From Bacteroidota bacterium (GTDB lineage: Bacteria; Bacteroidota; Bacteroidia; Cytophagales; Cyclobacteriaceae), in contig JADFHN010000017.1 of the NCBI GenBank assembly GCA_022567155.1, forward strand, positions 1 through 57,505: DNA of 57,505 bases, in the 5' to 3' direction. Made by a program: the position numbers and the translations under genes. The notes under the pieces were generated by a model, which saw nothing but the letters and a program-made list of their open reading frames with translations, made no database searches and had not been told where the DNA came from. Of the stretch, positions 18,551 to 29,242 are shown in pieces; the first letter of the stretch is position 1, and every line of letters starts with the position of its first letter.

Positions 18551-19510
18551 ATGATTCGAAAAGGAATACTTTTTACGTTATTGATTACGCTATTCAGCAG
18601 GATTTTATTTTCATGGGGTTTTCATGCACATAAGCGCATTATACAAATGGCAATCTTTACGCTGCCTCAGGAAATGATTTTATTTTATAAAAACAACATG
18701 TTGTTGTTGGAAGAGGCATCCGTTCAGCCGGATATCAGAAGATACGTGATGGAAGAAGAAGGGCCGCGCCATTATATTGATATAGATGTATATGGGGACA
18801 GTGCTGTTTTTACTTTTCCGAGGAAATGGAGCGTAGCGCAGGAAGTCTATAGCCGGGATACGTTACTGGCAAATGGCATTATTCCATGGGCGATACTTTG
18901 GACAAAGCATGAACTGACAGCAGCTTTTAAGCAGGGTAATGATGCTGGAATACTCAGGTATTCGGCTGATATTGCCCACTACATAGCCGATGCCCATGTC
19001 CCATTGCATACCACGATAAATTATAACGGACAATTCACCGGGCAGGAGGGGATTCACAGATTGTGGGAAACCCGTATTCCGGAAATTGAATCGAAGGATT
19101 ATACATTCTGGGTAGGTAAAGCTACATACATAGCGGATACAGAAGTCCGGATATGGGAAGTGATCGAATCATCCCATTTGAAGGTTGACTCTGTATTACA
19201 AATTGAAAATCAGTTGTCAGAATCTTTTTCTGAAGACCGCAAGTATGCGTATCGCAAAACCGGGAAAACGGAGAGACGTGATTATTCTGAACCGTATGCA
19301 GAAGCGTATGCAGCATTGCTCCGCGGAATGGTAGAAAGGCAGATGCGGGCGTCGGTTAAACTGATTGGCGATTTTTGGTTCACCTGCTGGGTGGATGCCG
19401 GTCAACCAGATATAACTGATTTTAAAATACTATCCGATAAGTATTTAGATAAGTTAAAGAAAAAAGACAGCCTGCGCATACCTTTGCAAAGGACCGGGCT
19501 TCATAATTAA
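18551..19510 (+). CDS. S1/P1 nuclease / zinc phospholipase C-type hydrolase
   Basis: The protein has 319 residues and a signal peptide at 1-21. The predicted mature N-terminus is Trp22 in WGFHAHKRI, which is diagnostic: in this fold the N-terminal Trp and nearby His residues ligate zinc. The later motif ADIAHYIADAHVPLH and downstream GIHRLWE supply the remaining His/Asp ligands of the trinuclear site. The fold is shared by S1/P1 nucleases and zinc-dependent phospholipase C, and the sequence alone does not decide between them. Probably secreted or periplasmic, scavenging phosphate or nucleotides. Confidence 0.85.
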   Translation: MIRKGILFTLLITLFSRILFSWGFHAHKRIIQMAIFTLPQEMILFYKNNMLLLEEASVQPDIRRYVMEEEGPRHYIDIDVYGDSAVFTFPRKWSVAQEVYSRDTLLANGIIPWAILWTKHELTAAFKQGNDAGILRYSADIAHYIADAHVPLHTTINYNGQFTGQEGIHRLWETRIPEIESKDYTFWVGKATYIADTEVRIWEVIESSHLKVDSVLQIENQLSESFSEDRKYAYRKTGKTERRDYSEPYAEAYAALLRGMVERQMRASVKLIGDFWFTCWVDAGQPDITDFKILSDKYLDKLKKKDSLRIPLQRTGLHN

Positions 19511-19657
19511 GTAAGCTAATGCGGCGCCATTAAAAAAACATTTTTGCTAAGTGGGTTACTTTGCAGAGAAACGATAAATAAATTCGCAACAAATTTGAGC
19601 AATTGTTCGTCGTGAGGTGAAAAAGTGCATCAAATCGTGAAATATTTTGTTCATATG

Positions 19658-19687
19658 TTTGATTTAATATTATAAAATTTATTTTTG
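19658..19687 (+). promoter_or_regulatory. Promoter of the DUF2795 gene
   Basis: TTTG (19658-19661) and TATTTTTG (19680-19687) are 18 nt apart, close to the Bacteroidota consensus, with the ATG 31 nt after the -7 box. Confidence 0.65.
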
Positions 19688-19718
19688 CACCCTTTTTAAG
19701 GCAATTATATTTTAGCGT

Positions 19719-19940
19719 ATGTATTGGACATTAGAACTTGCATCATACCTTGAGGATGCACCATGGCCGGCGACAAAGGATGAACTGATAGATTACTCGA
19801 TTCGATCAGGTGCTCCTTTGGAAGTTGTTGAAAATTTACAGGAGTTGGAGGATGACGGTCAGCCTTATGAAAATATTGAAGAAATCTGGCCTGATTATCC
19901 TACCAAAGAAGATTTTTTCTTCAACGAAGACGAATATTGA
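19719..19940 (+). CDS. DUF2795 domain small acidic protein
   Basis: The protein has 73 residues and is strongly acidic. It has the short DUF2795 fold (WTLELASYLEDAPWPATKDE, then DYSIRSGAPLEVVENL) and a disordered acidic tail ending EDFFFNEDEY. Highly similar proteins of the same length are widespread in Bacteroidota. The function is unknown. It has its own promoter and is monocistronic. Confidence 0.88.
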   Translation: MYWTLELASYLEDAPWPATKDELIDYSIRSGAPLEVVENLQELEDDGQPYENIEEIWPDYPTKEDFFFNEDEY

Positions 19941-19982
19941 TACTTTCCGTTGCTGTAGAGAAACTCCTGGTGCATTTCATGG

Positions 19983-20657
19983 CTAATTTTCAATTTTCTC
20001 CAAAAACGAACGTGCAAAAGTCAGGTCTTCAGGAGTCGTGATTTTAACATTTACAGGAGCCCCTTCTATAAGATATATTTTTTCGCCGGAAAATTCGGCT
20101 ACACTTGCATCGTCAGTAAACAGCTGATTTTCATCCGTTTCATATGCTTTTTTGATTATCTCACCCTGAAATGTCTGAGGTGTTTGTATTATCCTGAACC
20201 GGTTTCGGTCGGCAGCAATATTTTCACCGGATTCGATAATTTCACGTATGGAGTCTTTCAATGGAATAGCAGTAACTGCATTGCCTTTTTCAGAAGCTAC
20301 CCGGAAAGAGGCGCTGATTATATTTAGTGATACGAGTGGCCTGACCCCATCATGAATGGCTACCACATCCGTATCGGTTACATATTCAAGTCCGTTTTTA
20401 ACAGACTGAAAACGGGTTTCACCTCCTTTTACACATGTATGGTTTATGGTAAAGTTGAAATCGCGAATCAGTTTTTGCCATATTGTAATATGATTTTCCG
20501 GTAATACCACGATGATCCTGATTTCGGACGCATACCATGCAAATGCTTTTATGGTGTGCATTAATACCGGAAGACCGGCGATTTCAATAAATTGCTTGGG
20601 AGTTTCTGATTGCATCCTTTTTCCGCTACCGCCTGCAACAATCAGTACAACTTCCAT
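19983..20657 (-). CDS. ispD: 2-C-methyl-D-erythritol 4-phosphate cytidylyltransferase
   Basis: The protein has 224 residues. The nucleotide-binding signature VAGGSGKRMQSETPKQF lies at 7-23, and AIHDGVRPLVS holds the catalytic Asp region. IspD activates methylerythritol phosphate with CTP in the MEP pathway to isoprenoids. It lies 59 nt after queA on the same strand and is probably co-transcribed with it. Full length; ATG start. Confidence 0.95.
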   Translation of the reverse strand: MEVVLIVAGGSGKRMQSETPKQFIEIAGLPVLMHTIKAFAWYASEIRIIVVLPENHITIWQKLIRDFNFTINHTCVKGGETRFQSVKNGLEYVTDTDVVAIHDGVRPLVSLNIISASFRVASEKGNAVTAIPLKDSIREIIESGENIAADRNRFRIIQTPQTFQGEIIKKAYETDENQLFTDDASVAEFSGEKIYLIEGAPVNVKITTPEDLTFARSFLEKIEN

Positions 20658-20716
20658 AAGATAAGTCTGTTTGTGAAAAAAATAAACCGGTCCGGCAGAT
20701 TACATGTGCATGCAAT

Positions 20717-21763
20717 CTAAATGATCAGTAAAGCATCTCCATAACTGAAAAACTTATATTTTTCTTTTATTGCTAACTGGTATATATCCATAATCAGTTC
20801 GTATCCGCCAAATGCAGCTGCCATCATCAATAGTGTTGATACGGGAAGCTGGAAATTAGTGATCATGGCATTGCAAATCTTGAAATCGTACTCCGGGAAA
20901 ATGAATTTATCAGTCCAGCCGGCAGCGGGTTTGAGTTTGCCATTTGCTGACACCGCTGATTCGAGAGCCCGCATGCTTGTAGTTCCTACAGCACACACTT
21001 TTTTCTTATTTTCGTTTACAGCATTTACTACCTGTACGGTTTCCTCACCCACTCTGAAGTTTTCCGAGTCCATTTTATGCTTGGTGAGGTCCTCTACATC
21101 CACCGCCCGGAAGGTACCCAAACCAATATGCAGGGTGATATAAGTAACATCAACGCCTTTAATTTCGAACCGTTTCATCAACTGTTTTGTGAAATGCAAA
21201 CCTGCGGTCGGAGCAGCAACTGCACCAATGTGTTTCGCGAATATCGTTTGAAATCTTTCCCTGTCTTCTGGTTCTACAGGTCTAGGGATAGTACGCGGAA
21301 GGGGTGTCTCACCCAATATATCAATAGTTTTATAAAATTCTTCCTGACTGCCGTCAAAAAGAAACCGGATGGTCCTTCCCCGTGAGGTGGTATTGTCAAT
21401 TACTTCAGCTACAAGCTCGCCATCTCCAAAGAACAACTTATTGCCAACACGTATTTTACGGGCAGGATCTACCAATACATCCCAGAGATTCATTTCCGGA
21501 TTGAGTTCTCGCATAAGAAAAACTTCTATCTCGGCGCCGGTTTTTTCCTTGTTTCCATACAGTCTGGCAGGAAATACCTTGGTATCGTTCATAACCATGA
21601 TATCACCTTCATCAAAATATTCGATGACATCTTTAAATATCTTGTGTTCGATTTTTCCGGTATCTTTGTGGACAACCATAAGCCGGGACTCATCCCTGTT
21701 TTCGGCCGGATATAATGATATTAAACCAGATGGCAGATCAAACTTGAATTTGGATAATTTCAT
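20717..21763 (-). CDS. queA: S-adenosylmethionine:tRNA ribosyltransferase-isomerase
   Basis: I chose the ATG at 21763 (348 aa, [11 protein letters not shown]). The longer frame begins with a TTG that lies inside a -7 box. Family motifs are [11 protein letters not shown] near the N-terminus, [13 protein letters not shown] in the middle, and the C-terminal [15 protein letters not shown]. QueA transfers ribose from S-adenosylmethionine to preQ1 in tRNA during queuosine synthesis. It is followed by ispD. Confidence 0.95.
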   Translation of the reverse strand: MKLSKFKFDLPSGLISLYPAENRDESRLMVVHKDTGKIEHKIFKDVIEYFDEGDIMVMNDTKVFPARLYGNKEKTGAEIEVFLMRELNPEMNLWDVLVDPARKIRVGNKLFFGDGELVAEVIDNTTSRGRTIRFLFDGSQEEFYKTIDILGETPLPRTIPRPVEPEDRERFQTIFAKHIGAVAAPTAGLHFTKQLMKRFEIKGVDVTYITLHIGLGTFRAVDVEDLTKHKMDSENFRVGEETVQVVNAVNENKKKVCAVGTTSMRALESAVSANGKLKPAAGWTDKFIFPEYDFKICNAMITNFQLPVSTLLMMAAAFGGYELIMDIYQLAIKEKYKFFSYGDALLII

Positions 21764-21793
21764 TGCGTTATTTGCCGTAAAAAATGTAAGTCG

Positions 21794-21801
21794 CAAAGCT
21801 A
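21794..21801 (-). promoter_or_regulatory. queA -7 box (TAGCTTTG)
   Basis: On the minus strand TAGCTTTG fits TAnnTTTG. It lies 30 nt before the queA ATG, which supports that start over the upstream TTG. No clear -33 TTTG is seen. Confidence 0.5.
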
Positions 21802-21907
21802 ATAGTTTGTGATAATATTTTAATGTTTAATGCTAAGTAGTTTACTTTTATTCCTGTTTCGTCATAACAAAAATGCCTTTTAAACGTCTTAATAATAAAA
21901 TACCGGA

Positions 21908-23182
21908 ATGAAATTAGTTGTACTACTTAAACTCATAGGTGAAAGTTTCAGATTTGCTTGGAACTCTCTCAGAATGAATGTTTTCAGAACGGTGTTATCA
22001 CTATTAGGTGTAACGGTGGGAATCTTTGCGATAATTGCGGTGCTAACGGTCGTGGATTCGCTTGAAAGAAGCATAAAGCAGAGCCTGGATTTTTTAGGTA
22101 CGAGCGTAATATATGTTGAGAAATGGGACTGGGTGCCTGAAAATGAAGGAGAATATGAATGGTGGCGCTACTGGAAAAGACCCAATGCCAGCTATAAGGA
22201 GTATAAATTTCTTGAGGCAAATCTGAAAAATGCTTCCGCTGTGGCTATAATCGGGGAAAGTAGAAATGTGTTGGTAAAAAGAGAAAACAACAGCTATAAC
22301 CAGACTACGCTCCGTGGTGGATCCTACTACTACAATGAGGTGTTTTCATCACCTATCGAAAAAGGGAGGTATTTTACAGTCGAAGAAACCGAAATAGGAA
22401 GAAATGTTGCGATCATCGGTTTTAATATTGTTAAAAATTTATTTCCTGATACTGATCCGCTTGGAAAAGAGGTCAGCATAAAAGGACTCAAATTTGCAGT
22501 AATTGGTTTGATGGAGGAAGAGGGGGAGAGCTTTCTGGGCACACCCAGCAACGATGACAATGTAGTAATACCTTATGTGGCGTTACGAAAAGTTGTCAGT
22601 ACCGGAACAGGGGCGTGGAACGAAAACGGTTCAACTATTGGTATAAAAGGTCTTGAATCTGATATCGGGCTTGTAGAGCTTGAATATGAAATAATCGGCC
22701 TGATGCGTTCACACCGGGGGTTGAAGCCAAAAGAAGAAGATAACTTTGCCATTAACCGGCCTGAAGCCATAATGGATATCATAAGCGGGGTATTTGATGT
22801 GGTCGGAATGGCAGGCTGGGTGATCGGAGGCTTTTCTATTCTTGTCGGGGGCTTCGGCATTGCCAACATCATGTTTGTGACCGTACGGGAAAGGACCCCG
22901 ATCATAGGAATCCAAAAGTCGCTTGGGGCCAAAAATTATTTTATTCTTTTCCAGTTTTTGTTTGAATCGATTTTCCTGAGCTTGATAGGAGGTTTGGTAG
23001 GCCTGGGTCTCGTTTACCTGTTGTCATTCATATCACTTGGCACCCTCGATCTTGTACTCACATTTAAAAATGTGCTTTTAGGTGCAGGGGTATCAAGCCT
23101 GATTGGGGTAATATCAGGAATTATTCCAGCGGTAATGGCGGCACGTATGGACCCAGTAATTGCAATCAGGACAACCGGATAG
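21908..23182 (+). CDS. MacB/FtsX-type ABC transporter permease
   Basis: The protein has 424 residues. The first membrane segment (about 25-48, SLLGVTVGIFAIIAVLTVV) is followed by a large MacB-type periplasmic domain (about 55-270) and the FtsX core with three membrane segments near 295-325, 345-375 and 390-415. The conserved RERTPIIGIQKSLGA loop contacts the ATPase. Such permeases power export or lipoprotein and signal handling with a separate ATPase. No ATPase gene is adjacent, so the partner is encoded elsewhere. It is convergent with recA. Confidence 0.88.
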   Translation: MKLVVLLKLIGESFRFAWNSLRMNVFRTVLSLLGVTVGIFAIIAVLTVVDSLERSIKQSLDFLGTSVIYVEKWDWVPENEGEYEWWRYWKRPNASYKEYKFLEANLKNASAVAIIGESRNVLVKRENNSYNQTTLRGGSYYYNEVFSSPIEKGRYFTVEETEIGRNVAIIGFNIVKNLFPDTDPLGKEVSIKGLKFAVIGLMEEEGESFLGTPSNDDNVVIPYVALRKVVSTGTGAWNENGSTIGIKGLESDIGLVELEYEIIGLMRSHRGLKPKEEDNFAINRPEAIMDIISGVFDVVGMAGWVIGGFSILVGGFGIANIMFVTVRERTPIIGIQKSLGAKNYFILFQFLFESIFLSLIGGLVGLGLVYLLSFISLGTLDLVLTFKNVLLGAGVSSLIGVISGIIPAVMAARMDPVIAIRTTG

Positions 23183-23299
23183 CAGAATAAATACAAGTCT
23201 TATTTTTTTCAGATTATATCAACGTTGTCCACACGGTACTCATAATCATTACGTATTTGGCGACCACCGACAGGTTTTTTTATCTTCATATCTGCGTTG

Positions 23300-24304
23300 T
23301 CAATCCTCTTCTCCATGGATTTTAGACTTAATTTTGGTTTCAAGTTCCTCCATTAGCTCAGGATTATCCATAAGCAGTAATTTTACCGCTTCACGACCCT
23401 GTCCCAGTTTGTTGCCTTTGTATGAAAACCACGATCCGGATTTGTTTATTATATCAAGTTCGACACCCAGATCAATGATTTCGCCTGTTTTGGAAATACC
23501 TTCACCGTATATGATGTCAAATTCGACCGTTTTGAATGGGGGAGCTACTTTGTTTTTTACAACTTTTACCCGAGTCCGGTTTCCGGTAATTTCTGATGAT
23601 GATTCCTTTATCTGACCGATACGCCTGATATCCAGCCTTACCGTGGCATAAAATTTCAATGCGTTGCCGCCGGTAGTTGTCTCAGGGTTTCCGAACACGA
23701 TGCCTATTTTTTCCCGCAATTGGTTAATAAATATGCATGAACATCCCGTTTTGTTAATGGTTCCCGTCAGCTTACGCAATGCCTGCGACATGAGCCTGGC
23801 TTGCAGGCCCATTTTACTTTCGCCCATTTCGCCCTCAAGCTCAGCTTTGGGCACCAGTGCAGCAACCGAATCAATCACGATGATGTCTATGGCGCCTGAG
23901 CGGATCAGATGCTCGGTGATTTCAAGCGCCTGCTCGCCGTTATCAGGCTGAGAAATAAGCAGATTCTCCGTATCAATACCCAGATTTTCTGCATACTTTC
24001 TATCAAAAGTGTGTTCGGCATCAATAAATGCTGCCATGCCGCCGCTCTTTTGTGCCTCAGCAATACAGTGAAGCGCAAGGGTGGTTTTACCTGACGACTC
24101 GGGCCCGTAAATTTCAATCACTCTTCCTCTGGGAATGCCGCCAATGCCAAGGGCCAGGTCGAGACTGATGGAGCCGGTAGAAATGGCAGGAACATCCATC
24201 ACCTCCTCATCACTCAACCGCATAACTGTACCTTTTCCGTAGGCCTTTTCCAGTTTATCTATGGTTAACTGCAGGGCTTTTAATTTCTCGGAATTTATAT
24301 TCAT
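23300..24304 (-). CDS. recA: Recombinase RecA
   Basis: I chose the ATG at 24304 (334 aa, [12 protein letters not shown]). An upstream extension to 24448 would add 48 hydrophobic residues not found in RecA. Walker A is GPESSGKTT (67-75) and Walker B is [14 protein letters not shown]. Loop motifs such as [13 protein letters not shown] and INQLREKIG are present. It catalyses strand exchange and stimulates LexA-type cleavage. No LexA box is evident in its upstream region, which it shares with a divergent gene. Confidence 0.97.
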   Translation of the reverse strand: MNINSEKLKALQLTIDKLEKAYGKGTVMRLSDEEVMDVPAISTGSISLDLALGIGGIPRGRVIEIYGPESSGKTTLALHCIAEAQKSGGMAAFIDAEHTFDRKYAENLGIDTENLLISQPDNGEQALEITEHLIRSGAIDIIVIDSVAALVPKAELEGEMGESKMGLQARLMSQALRKLTGTINKTGCSCIFINQLREKIGIVFGNPETTTGGNALKFYATVRLDIRRIGQIKESSSEITGNRTRVKVVKNKVAPPFKTVEFDIIYGEGISKTGEIIDLGVELDIINKSGSWFSYKGNKLGQGREAVKLLLMDNPELMEELETKIKSKIHGEED

Positions 24305-24404
24305 TTTTTCGGATTTTCTTAAAATAAAATAGATTTTACGATGTGAAATTAGTGCTTCAATAAGCAAATAACAAATTATTAAAAGAGGTAGAGGGCGCAA
24401 ATAT

Positions 24405-25586
24405 TTGAATAATTGGTTGTATCTATTCACTTTAGTAGCTGTGAGCAATAGATTGATTTTAATATTACTTCAGGTTGCTGTTTTTTTTACACCGGCTCTT
24501 GCGCAGCTAAACAACGCCCCCTTTTATAATGTAAGGTCACTTGATTCGTCACGGACCAAGGAATTGTATCTTGGACTGGATTTATTTCAGTTTACAAAAA
24601 ACAACGAATACCTTCTTCACATTGCCGACGGTTATACTTTGTTCGGGTTTCAGTTTGCCCCGTACCTATCCTACTATCCTTCTGAAAAAGTCCGGATTGA
24701 TGCTGGCATTTATTTACAGAAAGATTTCGGGAATGATGATTTTTCGGAAATAGCCCCGCTGCTAACCGTTGAATTTAAACTGGGACCATTCAGACAGATT
24801 TTCGGCAACCTCGAAAGCAGCCTGAATCACCGCTATATCGAACCGCTCTATGATTTTGAACGCGTAATGAAGAACCGGCTTGAAACAGGGATGCAAACCA
24901 AGCTCGAAACTGATAACGTATTTCTCGATATGTGGATCGACTGGGAAACCATGATTTACAGAAATGATCCCAATCAGGAAGAACTTTCGGGAGGTATCTC
25001 ATTTTATTTTGATAAAAAGTGGGACCATCATCTCCTGAGATTCCCGTTACAATTTATCGCCTATCATCAGGGGGGACAGATTGACGATAATCCGGATCCA
25101 ATCATAATTTTGTGGAACAGCGCTGCCGGAATCTCATACAGCTATACTTTTGCACCCGGCCATTGGATCAAATCCATTCATTCGGATAATTATTATTTGT
25201 ATTACGAAAATATTACTCCCTCCAGAAGTCTTACCTTCGATGACGGAGACGGCTGGTATCTGAATCTTTCTATTGCCACCAAAATAGATGTTGAATTTAT
25301 GACCAGTTATTGGCTGGGCAGAGAATTCATCACCATCAAAGGAGGTGCCTTATACCCTTCGGTATCCAGCACCGTACACCATCCCGATTATGTAGAGCCC
25401 CGGCGCGAACTGTTGATATTCCGCTTTCTTCACAATTTAAAGTTAATGGATGCCATGACCTTTTCAGCCAGGTTCGAGCCGTATTACGATCTGGGAAATA
25501 GTAAATGGGAATATTCATTTGGTTTTTACCTGAATTACTACACAGAGTTTTATTTATCTCACATTAAGGGAAAGCCTTCAAAATGA
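24405..25586 (+). CDS. Probable outer-membrane beta-barrel protein, unknown
   Basis: The frame is 393 codons. No ATG exists near the 5' end: TTG at 24405, GTG at 24441 and TTG at 24453 are candidates. A start at 24453 leaves a compact signal peptide ending ALAQ. The body is rich in alternating aromatic and polar strands ([24 protein letters not shown]) and ends in a Tyr/Phe-rich stretch, as in barrel proteins. I do not recognise a family. One base separates it from the following aminopeptidase gene, so the two form an operon. Confidence 0.7.
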   Translation: MNNWLYLFTLVAVSNRLILILLQVAVFFTPALAQLNNAPFYNVRSLDSSRTKELYLGLDLFQFTKNNEYLLHIADGYTLFGFQFAPYLSYYPSEKVRIDAGIYLQKDFGNDDFSEIAPLLTVEFKLGPFRQIFGNLESSLNHRYIEPLYDFERVMKNRLETGMQTKLETDNVFLDMWIDWETMIYRNDPNQEELSGGISFYFDKKWDHHLLRFPLQFIAYHQGGQIDDNPDPIIILWNSAAGISYSYTFAPGHWIKSIHSDNYYLYYENITPSRSLTFDDGDGWYLNLSIATKIDVEFMTSYWLGREFITIKGGALYPSVSSTVHHPDYVEPRRELLIFRFLHNLKLMDAMTFSARFEPYYDLGNSKWEYSFGFYLNYYTEFYLSHIKGKPSK

Positions 25587-25587
25587 A

Positions 25588-26613
25588 ATGATTAGGAAGA
25601 TGTTGTTAGCGGTTGCCGGACTTTTCCTGGTTATTATAATCTGGAATGTTGAACTAATTATTTATGGAATAGGTCAGGCATATGGACAGATTAAAATAAT
25701 AATGCAGGCACGGCCTGTTGAAGACATTTTGAGAGATGATACGGTAAACGATGAAATTAAAGAGAAACTGAAGCTGGTAAATGAGATCAAAGCCTGGGCG
25801 ATAACAGAACTAGGACTTAATCCTACACGTAATTACACCACTATGTATGATCAGAAAGGCAAGCCGGTACTGTGGGTGGTCAGGGCCTGCGAGCCCTTCC
25901 GTCTCGTGAACAAAGAGTGGCATTTTCCTGTTATTGGTACTGTATCCTACAAGGGGTATTTTAGCGTGAAGAAAGCCATAAAACTACGTAATCAGTTAAA
26001 GGAAGAAGGGTATGACACCTATCTGAGAGAGGTGGATGCCTGGTCCACCCTGGGTTGGTTTAAAGATCCGATTATGTCTGAAATGTTGCGGGACACGCCT
26101 GGTGATCTGGCCAATACCGTAATTCACGAATTGACCCATGACACCATTTTTTTAAAGGACAGCCTTACCTTTAATGAAAACCTGGCCTCATTCATAGGCG
26201 GTAAAGGCGCAGAAGCGTTCCTGACATCAAACTACGGAGATTCTTCTGCCCTGTTGCAGGATTATATTGACACAAAAAGTGACCAGCAAAGGTTAGCCGG
26301 GCATTTTATATCAGGGGCGCAGAAACTCGACAGTTTATATGCTTCATTTACGGATGGTATGACTGAAACGCATAAAAGAAAACAGAAAATGCAAATGATC
26401 AGGATGATCGTTGATGCACTCGATACCGTATCGTTTAATAATAAGGCTTTCAAAAGGAAGTTTGAGAAACAACTTCCAAACAACGCGTATTTTATGTCCT
26501 TCCTGCTGTATCGTTCCGAACAGGAGGACCTTAATTATGTTTTAGACAAGAATTTTGGCGGCAATTTGGTGGAGATGATTTTGTCTATGAAACGAAAATA
26601 TCCACGATACTGA
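25588..26613 (+). CDS. Predicted membrane-anchored aminopeptidase (COG4324-like)
   Basis: The protein has 341 residues. One N-terminal membrane segment lies at 4-24. The zinc motif HELTH (His180, Glu181, His184) is followed by FNENLASFIGGKGA, the family's conserved third-ligand region. This matches the predicted aminopeptidase family of COG4324, in which activity is inferred from the motif. It starts one base after the barrel-like gene, so the products may work together at the cell envelope. Confidence 0.85.
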   Translation: MIRKMLLAVAGLFLVIIIWNVELIIYGIGQAYGQIKIIMQARPVEDILRDDTVNDEIKEKLKLVNEIKAWAITELGLNPTRNYTTMYDQKGKPVLWVVRACEPFRLVNKEWHFPVIGTVSYKGYFSVKKAIKLRNQLKEEGYDTYLREVDAWSTLGWFKDPIMSEMLRDTPGDLANTVIHELTHDTIFLKDSLTFNENLASFIGGKGAEAFLTSNYGDSSALLQDYIDTKSDQQRLAGHFISGAQKLDSLYASFTDGMTETHKRKQKMQMIRMIVDALDTVSFNNKAFKRKFEKQLPNNAYFMSFLLYRSEQEDLNYVLDKNFGGNLVEMILSMKRKYPRY

Positions 26614-26688
26614 AAATTTCTTTATTCTCCATTTGAAATAAAAATTAAAATGCTTGATATACATTTGTAAAACCAGTTTAACTGTAAC

Positions 26689-27376
26689 ATGGCAGATACT
26701 CCAAAACTTTTAATCGTTGATGATGAGAAAGATATAATTGAACTTCTCATGTATAATCTGAAAAGGAGGGGTATCTTGTAAGATGTGCCTCAAATGGCAT
26801 TAGAGCGATTGAAATCACCAAAGAGTTTATTCCCGACCTTATTTTGCCAGATATTATGATGCCTCATCAGGATGGTGTTGAAACCTGTCGTCAGTTGCGC
26901 GAGATCAACGAGTTGAATAATACCTATATTATTTTTCTTACTGCCCGGGCCGAGGAATATTCTGAAGTGGCAGGTTTTGAAGCAGGGACAGATGATTATA
27001 TTACGAAGCCAATTAAACCACGGGCTTTGATAAGCAGATTGAATGCCATGATTCGCAGAAAGATAATACTGGCTGATCAAAATAACTATATCGAAATCTG
27101 TGATCTGGTCATCGATAGAACTTCGTATACGATCACAGTATACAACCGGCAGGTAACCTTGCCTAAAAAGGATTCGAGCTTCTTTATTTTCTTGCTGACA
27201 ACTCCAATAAAGTGTATAACAGAGATGAATTGCTGAAGAATATATGGGGAACGGATGTTTATGTGTAGGCCAGAACCGTTGATGTGCATATACGGAAAAT
27301 TCGTGAAAAGATTGGAGATGGATATATCTCTACCGTAAAAGGAGTAGGTTATAAGTTTATTCATTCTGAACATTGA
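26689..27376 (+). pseudogene. Broken OmpR/PhoB-type response regulator
   Basis: The receiver begins correctly (MADTPKLLIVDDEKDIIELL), then frame is lost near the run AAAAGGAGGGG at about 26765. The second frame encodes the rest of the receiver, with LPDIMMP (phosphoacceptor Asp) and ITKPIKPRALISR, and runs into the winged helix. A second one-base loss near 27172 (CTAAAAAGGATTC) shifts frame again. The third frame reads FELLYFLADNSNKVYNRDEL but has an in-frame TAG at 27266 before [18 protein letters not shown]. At least two frameshifts and one nonsense codon are therefore needed to break it. It would end overlapping the kinase start by the four bases TTGA. Confidence 0.9.
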
Positions 27377-28383
27377 AAGAATTTCGGTTACTTGTATGGG
27401 GCATTTCATTCATTATTGCAGTAGTAGCCACTGCATTGATCTCCTTAACCGGTGGTATTCAATCCGCTTCAATACTAAAAATATTTTCGATTATTTTCGG
27501 TGCTTCGCTATTTCTCTTTTTTGTCGTGTTGAAGTATCTTGCAGTGCGCGATCTTGAGAAAATTGAAAGACTCGTTAAACAGATGGACGGAAAACCTGTT
27601 TCTGACCAGTCCGAACCGCCTGCGTATAATTTTAAAAAATCATGTGGACTGGATACCACGTTAAGAGAGATTTCAAACAGAAATAGCAATGAGATAGTAG
27701 AGCTCAAAAAGATGGCTGATTTCCGAAAGGACTTCATAGCCAATATTTCGCATGAGCTAAAAACACCCATTTTTGCAGCCCAGGGTTTTGTGCATACACT
27801 ACTGGATGGAGCAGTGAAAGACAAAAATGTACGTACACGGTTTTTAAAAAAAGCCGCAAAAAGCCTTGACGGTCTGGATATGCTTGTACGGGATCTGTTG
27901 ACTTTGTCACAGATTGAAAGCGGTGATATTAAAATGTACCGGGAATATTTTGATATCCTAAAACTTATTGAGGAAGTGTTTGATCAGTTGGTGGAAAGAG
28001 CAGGAAAGCGAAATATCACACTTAACCTTGAACCCGACAAGGGCAGTTTTCTGGTTTACGCTGATTTCCACCGCATACATCAGGTAATTACCAACCTTGT
28101 ATAAAACGGAATTAAGTACAATAAGGAAGAGGGAATGGTAAAGGTCATTATATCCGGGCATAATAACCGGATTACGGTTTCAGTGGCAGATGATGGCGAG
28201 GGCATTGCACCGAAGGATCAGAGGCGGATATTTGAACGATTTTACCGGGTTGAAAATAGCAGAACACGGAGTAAAGGAGGTACCGGCCTTGGCCTGGCAA
28301 TCGTAAAGCATATTCTGGAAGGACACAACACTGAAATAAGGGTTTGTTCAAAATTGGGCGATGGTTCCGAATTTAAGTTTTGA
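27373..28383 (+). pseudogene. Histidine kinase interrupted by one nonsense codon
   Basis: A TTG start overlaps the regulator stop. The first part (243 aa) has two adjacent membrane segments (6-26, 34-56) with almost no periplasmic loop, then a HisKA dimerisation domain with His127 in NISHELKTP. It stops at TAA 28102-28104, exactly within the N box (VITNLV, stop, NGIKYN). The same frame then continues with DDGEGIAPKDQRRIFERFYR and GGTGLGLAIVKHIL, so the full ATPase domain remains. A single base change would restore the gene. With its regulator also broken, the pair is probably inactive. Confidence 0.88.
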
Positions 28384-28426
28384 TCTTCTGACAGGGAAAG
28401 ACTAACTACCTGTAATTGCACTACCG

Positions 28427-29143
28427 ATGAAGAAACGTATTAATTTTAAGGAAATCATTATTTATGAGGACAATGATTATATCATAATTAATAAACCTGC
28501 ATTCATTTCTTCTCTCGAAGACCGGAATGATCATTTGAATATTCTCAAACTAGCCCGGAGTTACTGGCCCGGAGCCCGTGTTTGTCACCGGCTTGATAAA
28601 GACACAACGGGATGTCTGGTTATTGCTAAAAACAATGAGGCTTATAAAAATATGGCCATGCAGCTTCAGAACAGGGAGGTTATAAAAACATACCACGCGG
28701 TGGTGGATGGTTTACACAACTTTGATCAGGACAAAATTCAGGCGCCACTGATATCCGGCGCCGGAAATGCCCGGGTTGATTACAAAAAGGGAAAGAAAGC
28801 TGAAACTGAATTTAGGGTGATAAAAAAATACCGGGCACATACACTGGTGGCGTGTGTGCCACTTTCGGGAAGGCTACATCAGATAAGGGTGCATCTTGCC
28901 TTTCTTAAAGCCCCTGTTTCGGGCGATGTAAAATACGGGGGAAAACCTTTTTACCTGTCATCAATTAAAAAAAACTACCGGTTCAGTACCCGGAAGGATG
29001 AACGACAGCTTATACAACGATATGCTTTGCATGCTTTTGCCATCACCTTTACGGATATGCATGGGAAAAAAATCAGTTGCGAGGCGCCATATCCGGACGA
29101 TTACCGTATACTGCTCTCCAAACTCGATAAGTTCGGCCGGTGA
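28427..29143 (+). CDS. RluA-family pseudouridine synthase
   Basis: The protein has 238 residues. The catalytic motif HRLDKDTTGCLVIAKN carries Asp57, and RLHQIRVHLAFLKAPVSGD is the conserved C-terminal motif. No S4 domain precedes it. It isomerises specific uridines in rRNA or tRNA, and the target cannot be assigned. It lies 43 nt after the broken kinase and before the ribosomal protein operon. Confidence 0.92.
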   Translation: MKKRINFKEIIIYEDNDYIIINKPAFISSLEDRNDHLNILKLARSYWPGARVCHRLDKDTTGCLVIAKNNEAYKNMAMQLQNREVIKTYHAVVDGLHNFDQDKIQAPLISGAGNARVDYKKGKKAETEFRVIKKYRAHTLVACVPLSGRLHQIRVHLAFLKAPVSGDVKYGGKPFYLSSIKKNYRFSTRKDERQLIQRYALHAFAITFTDMHGKKISCEAPYPDDYRILLSKLDKFGR

Positions 29144-29164
29144 GGCACAAAAATTTATGGGCAT

Positions 29165-29196
29165 TTTGTATTTCAAAATATTAAATTCTATCTTTG
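29165..29196 (+). promoter_or_regulatory. Promoter of the rplM-rpsI-rpsB operon
   Basis: TTTG (29165-29168) and TATCTTTG (29189-29196) are 20 nt apart, matching the Bacteroidota consensus, 46 nt before the rplM start. Confidence 0.75.
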
Positions 29197-29242
29197 TGTC
29201 CCTTTTCGAGAGGGAGAAAGATTTAATAATATAAAAAGCTAA

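Noticed and set aside
21369-21812. 147-codon plus-strand frame opposite queA
   Set aside because: It is the shadow of a well-supported gene, Ser/Arg-rich and without a domain.
24305-24448. N-terminal extension of recA
   Set aside because: The 48 extra residues are hydrophobic and absent from RecA; the ATG at 24304 fits the family.
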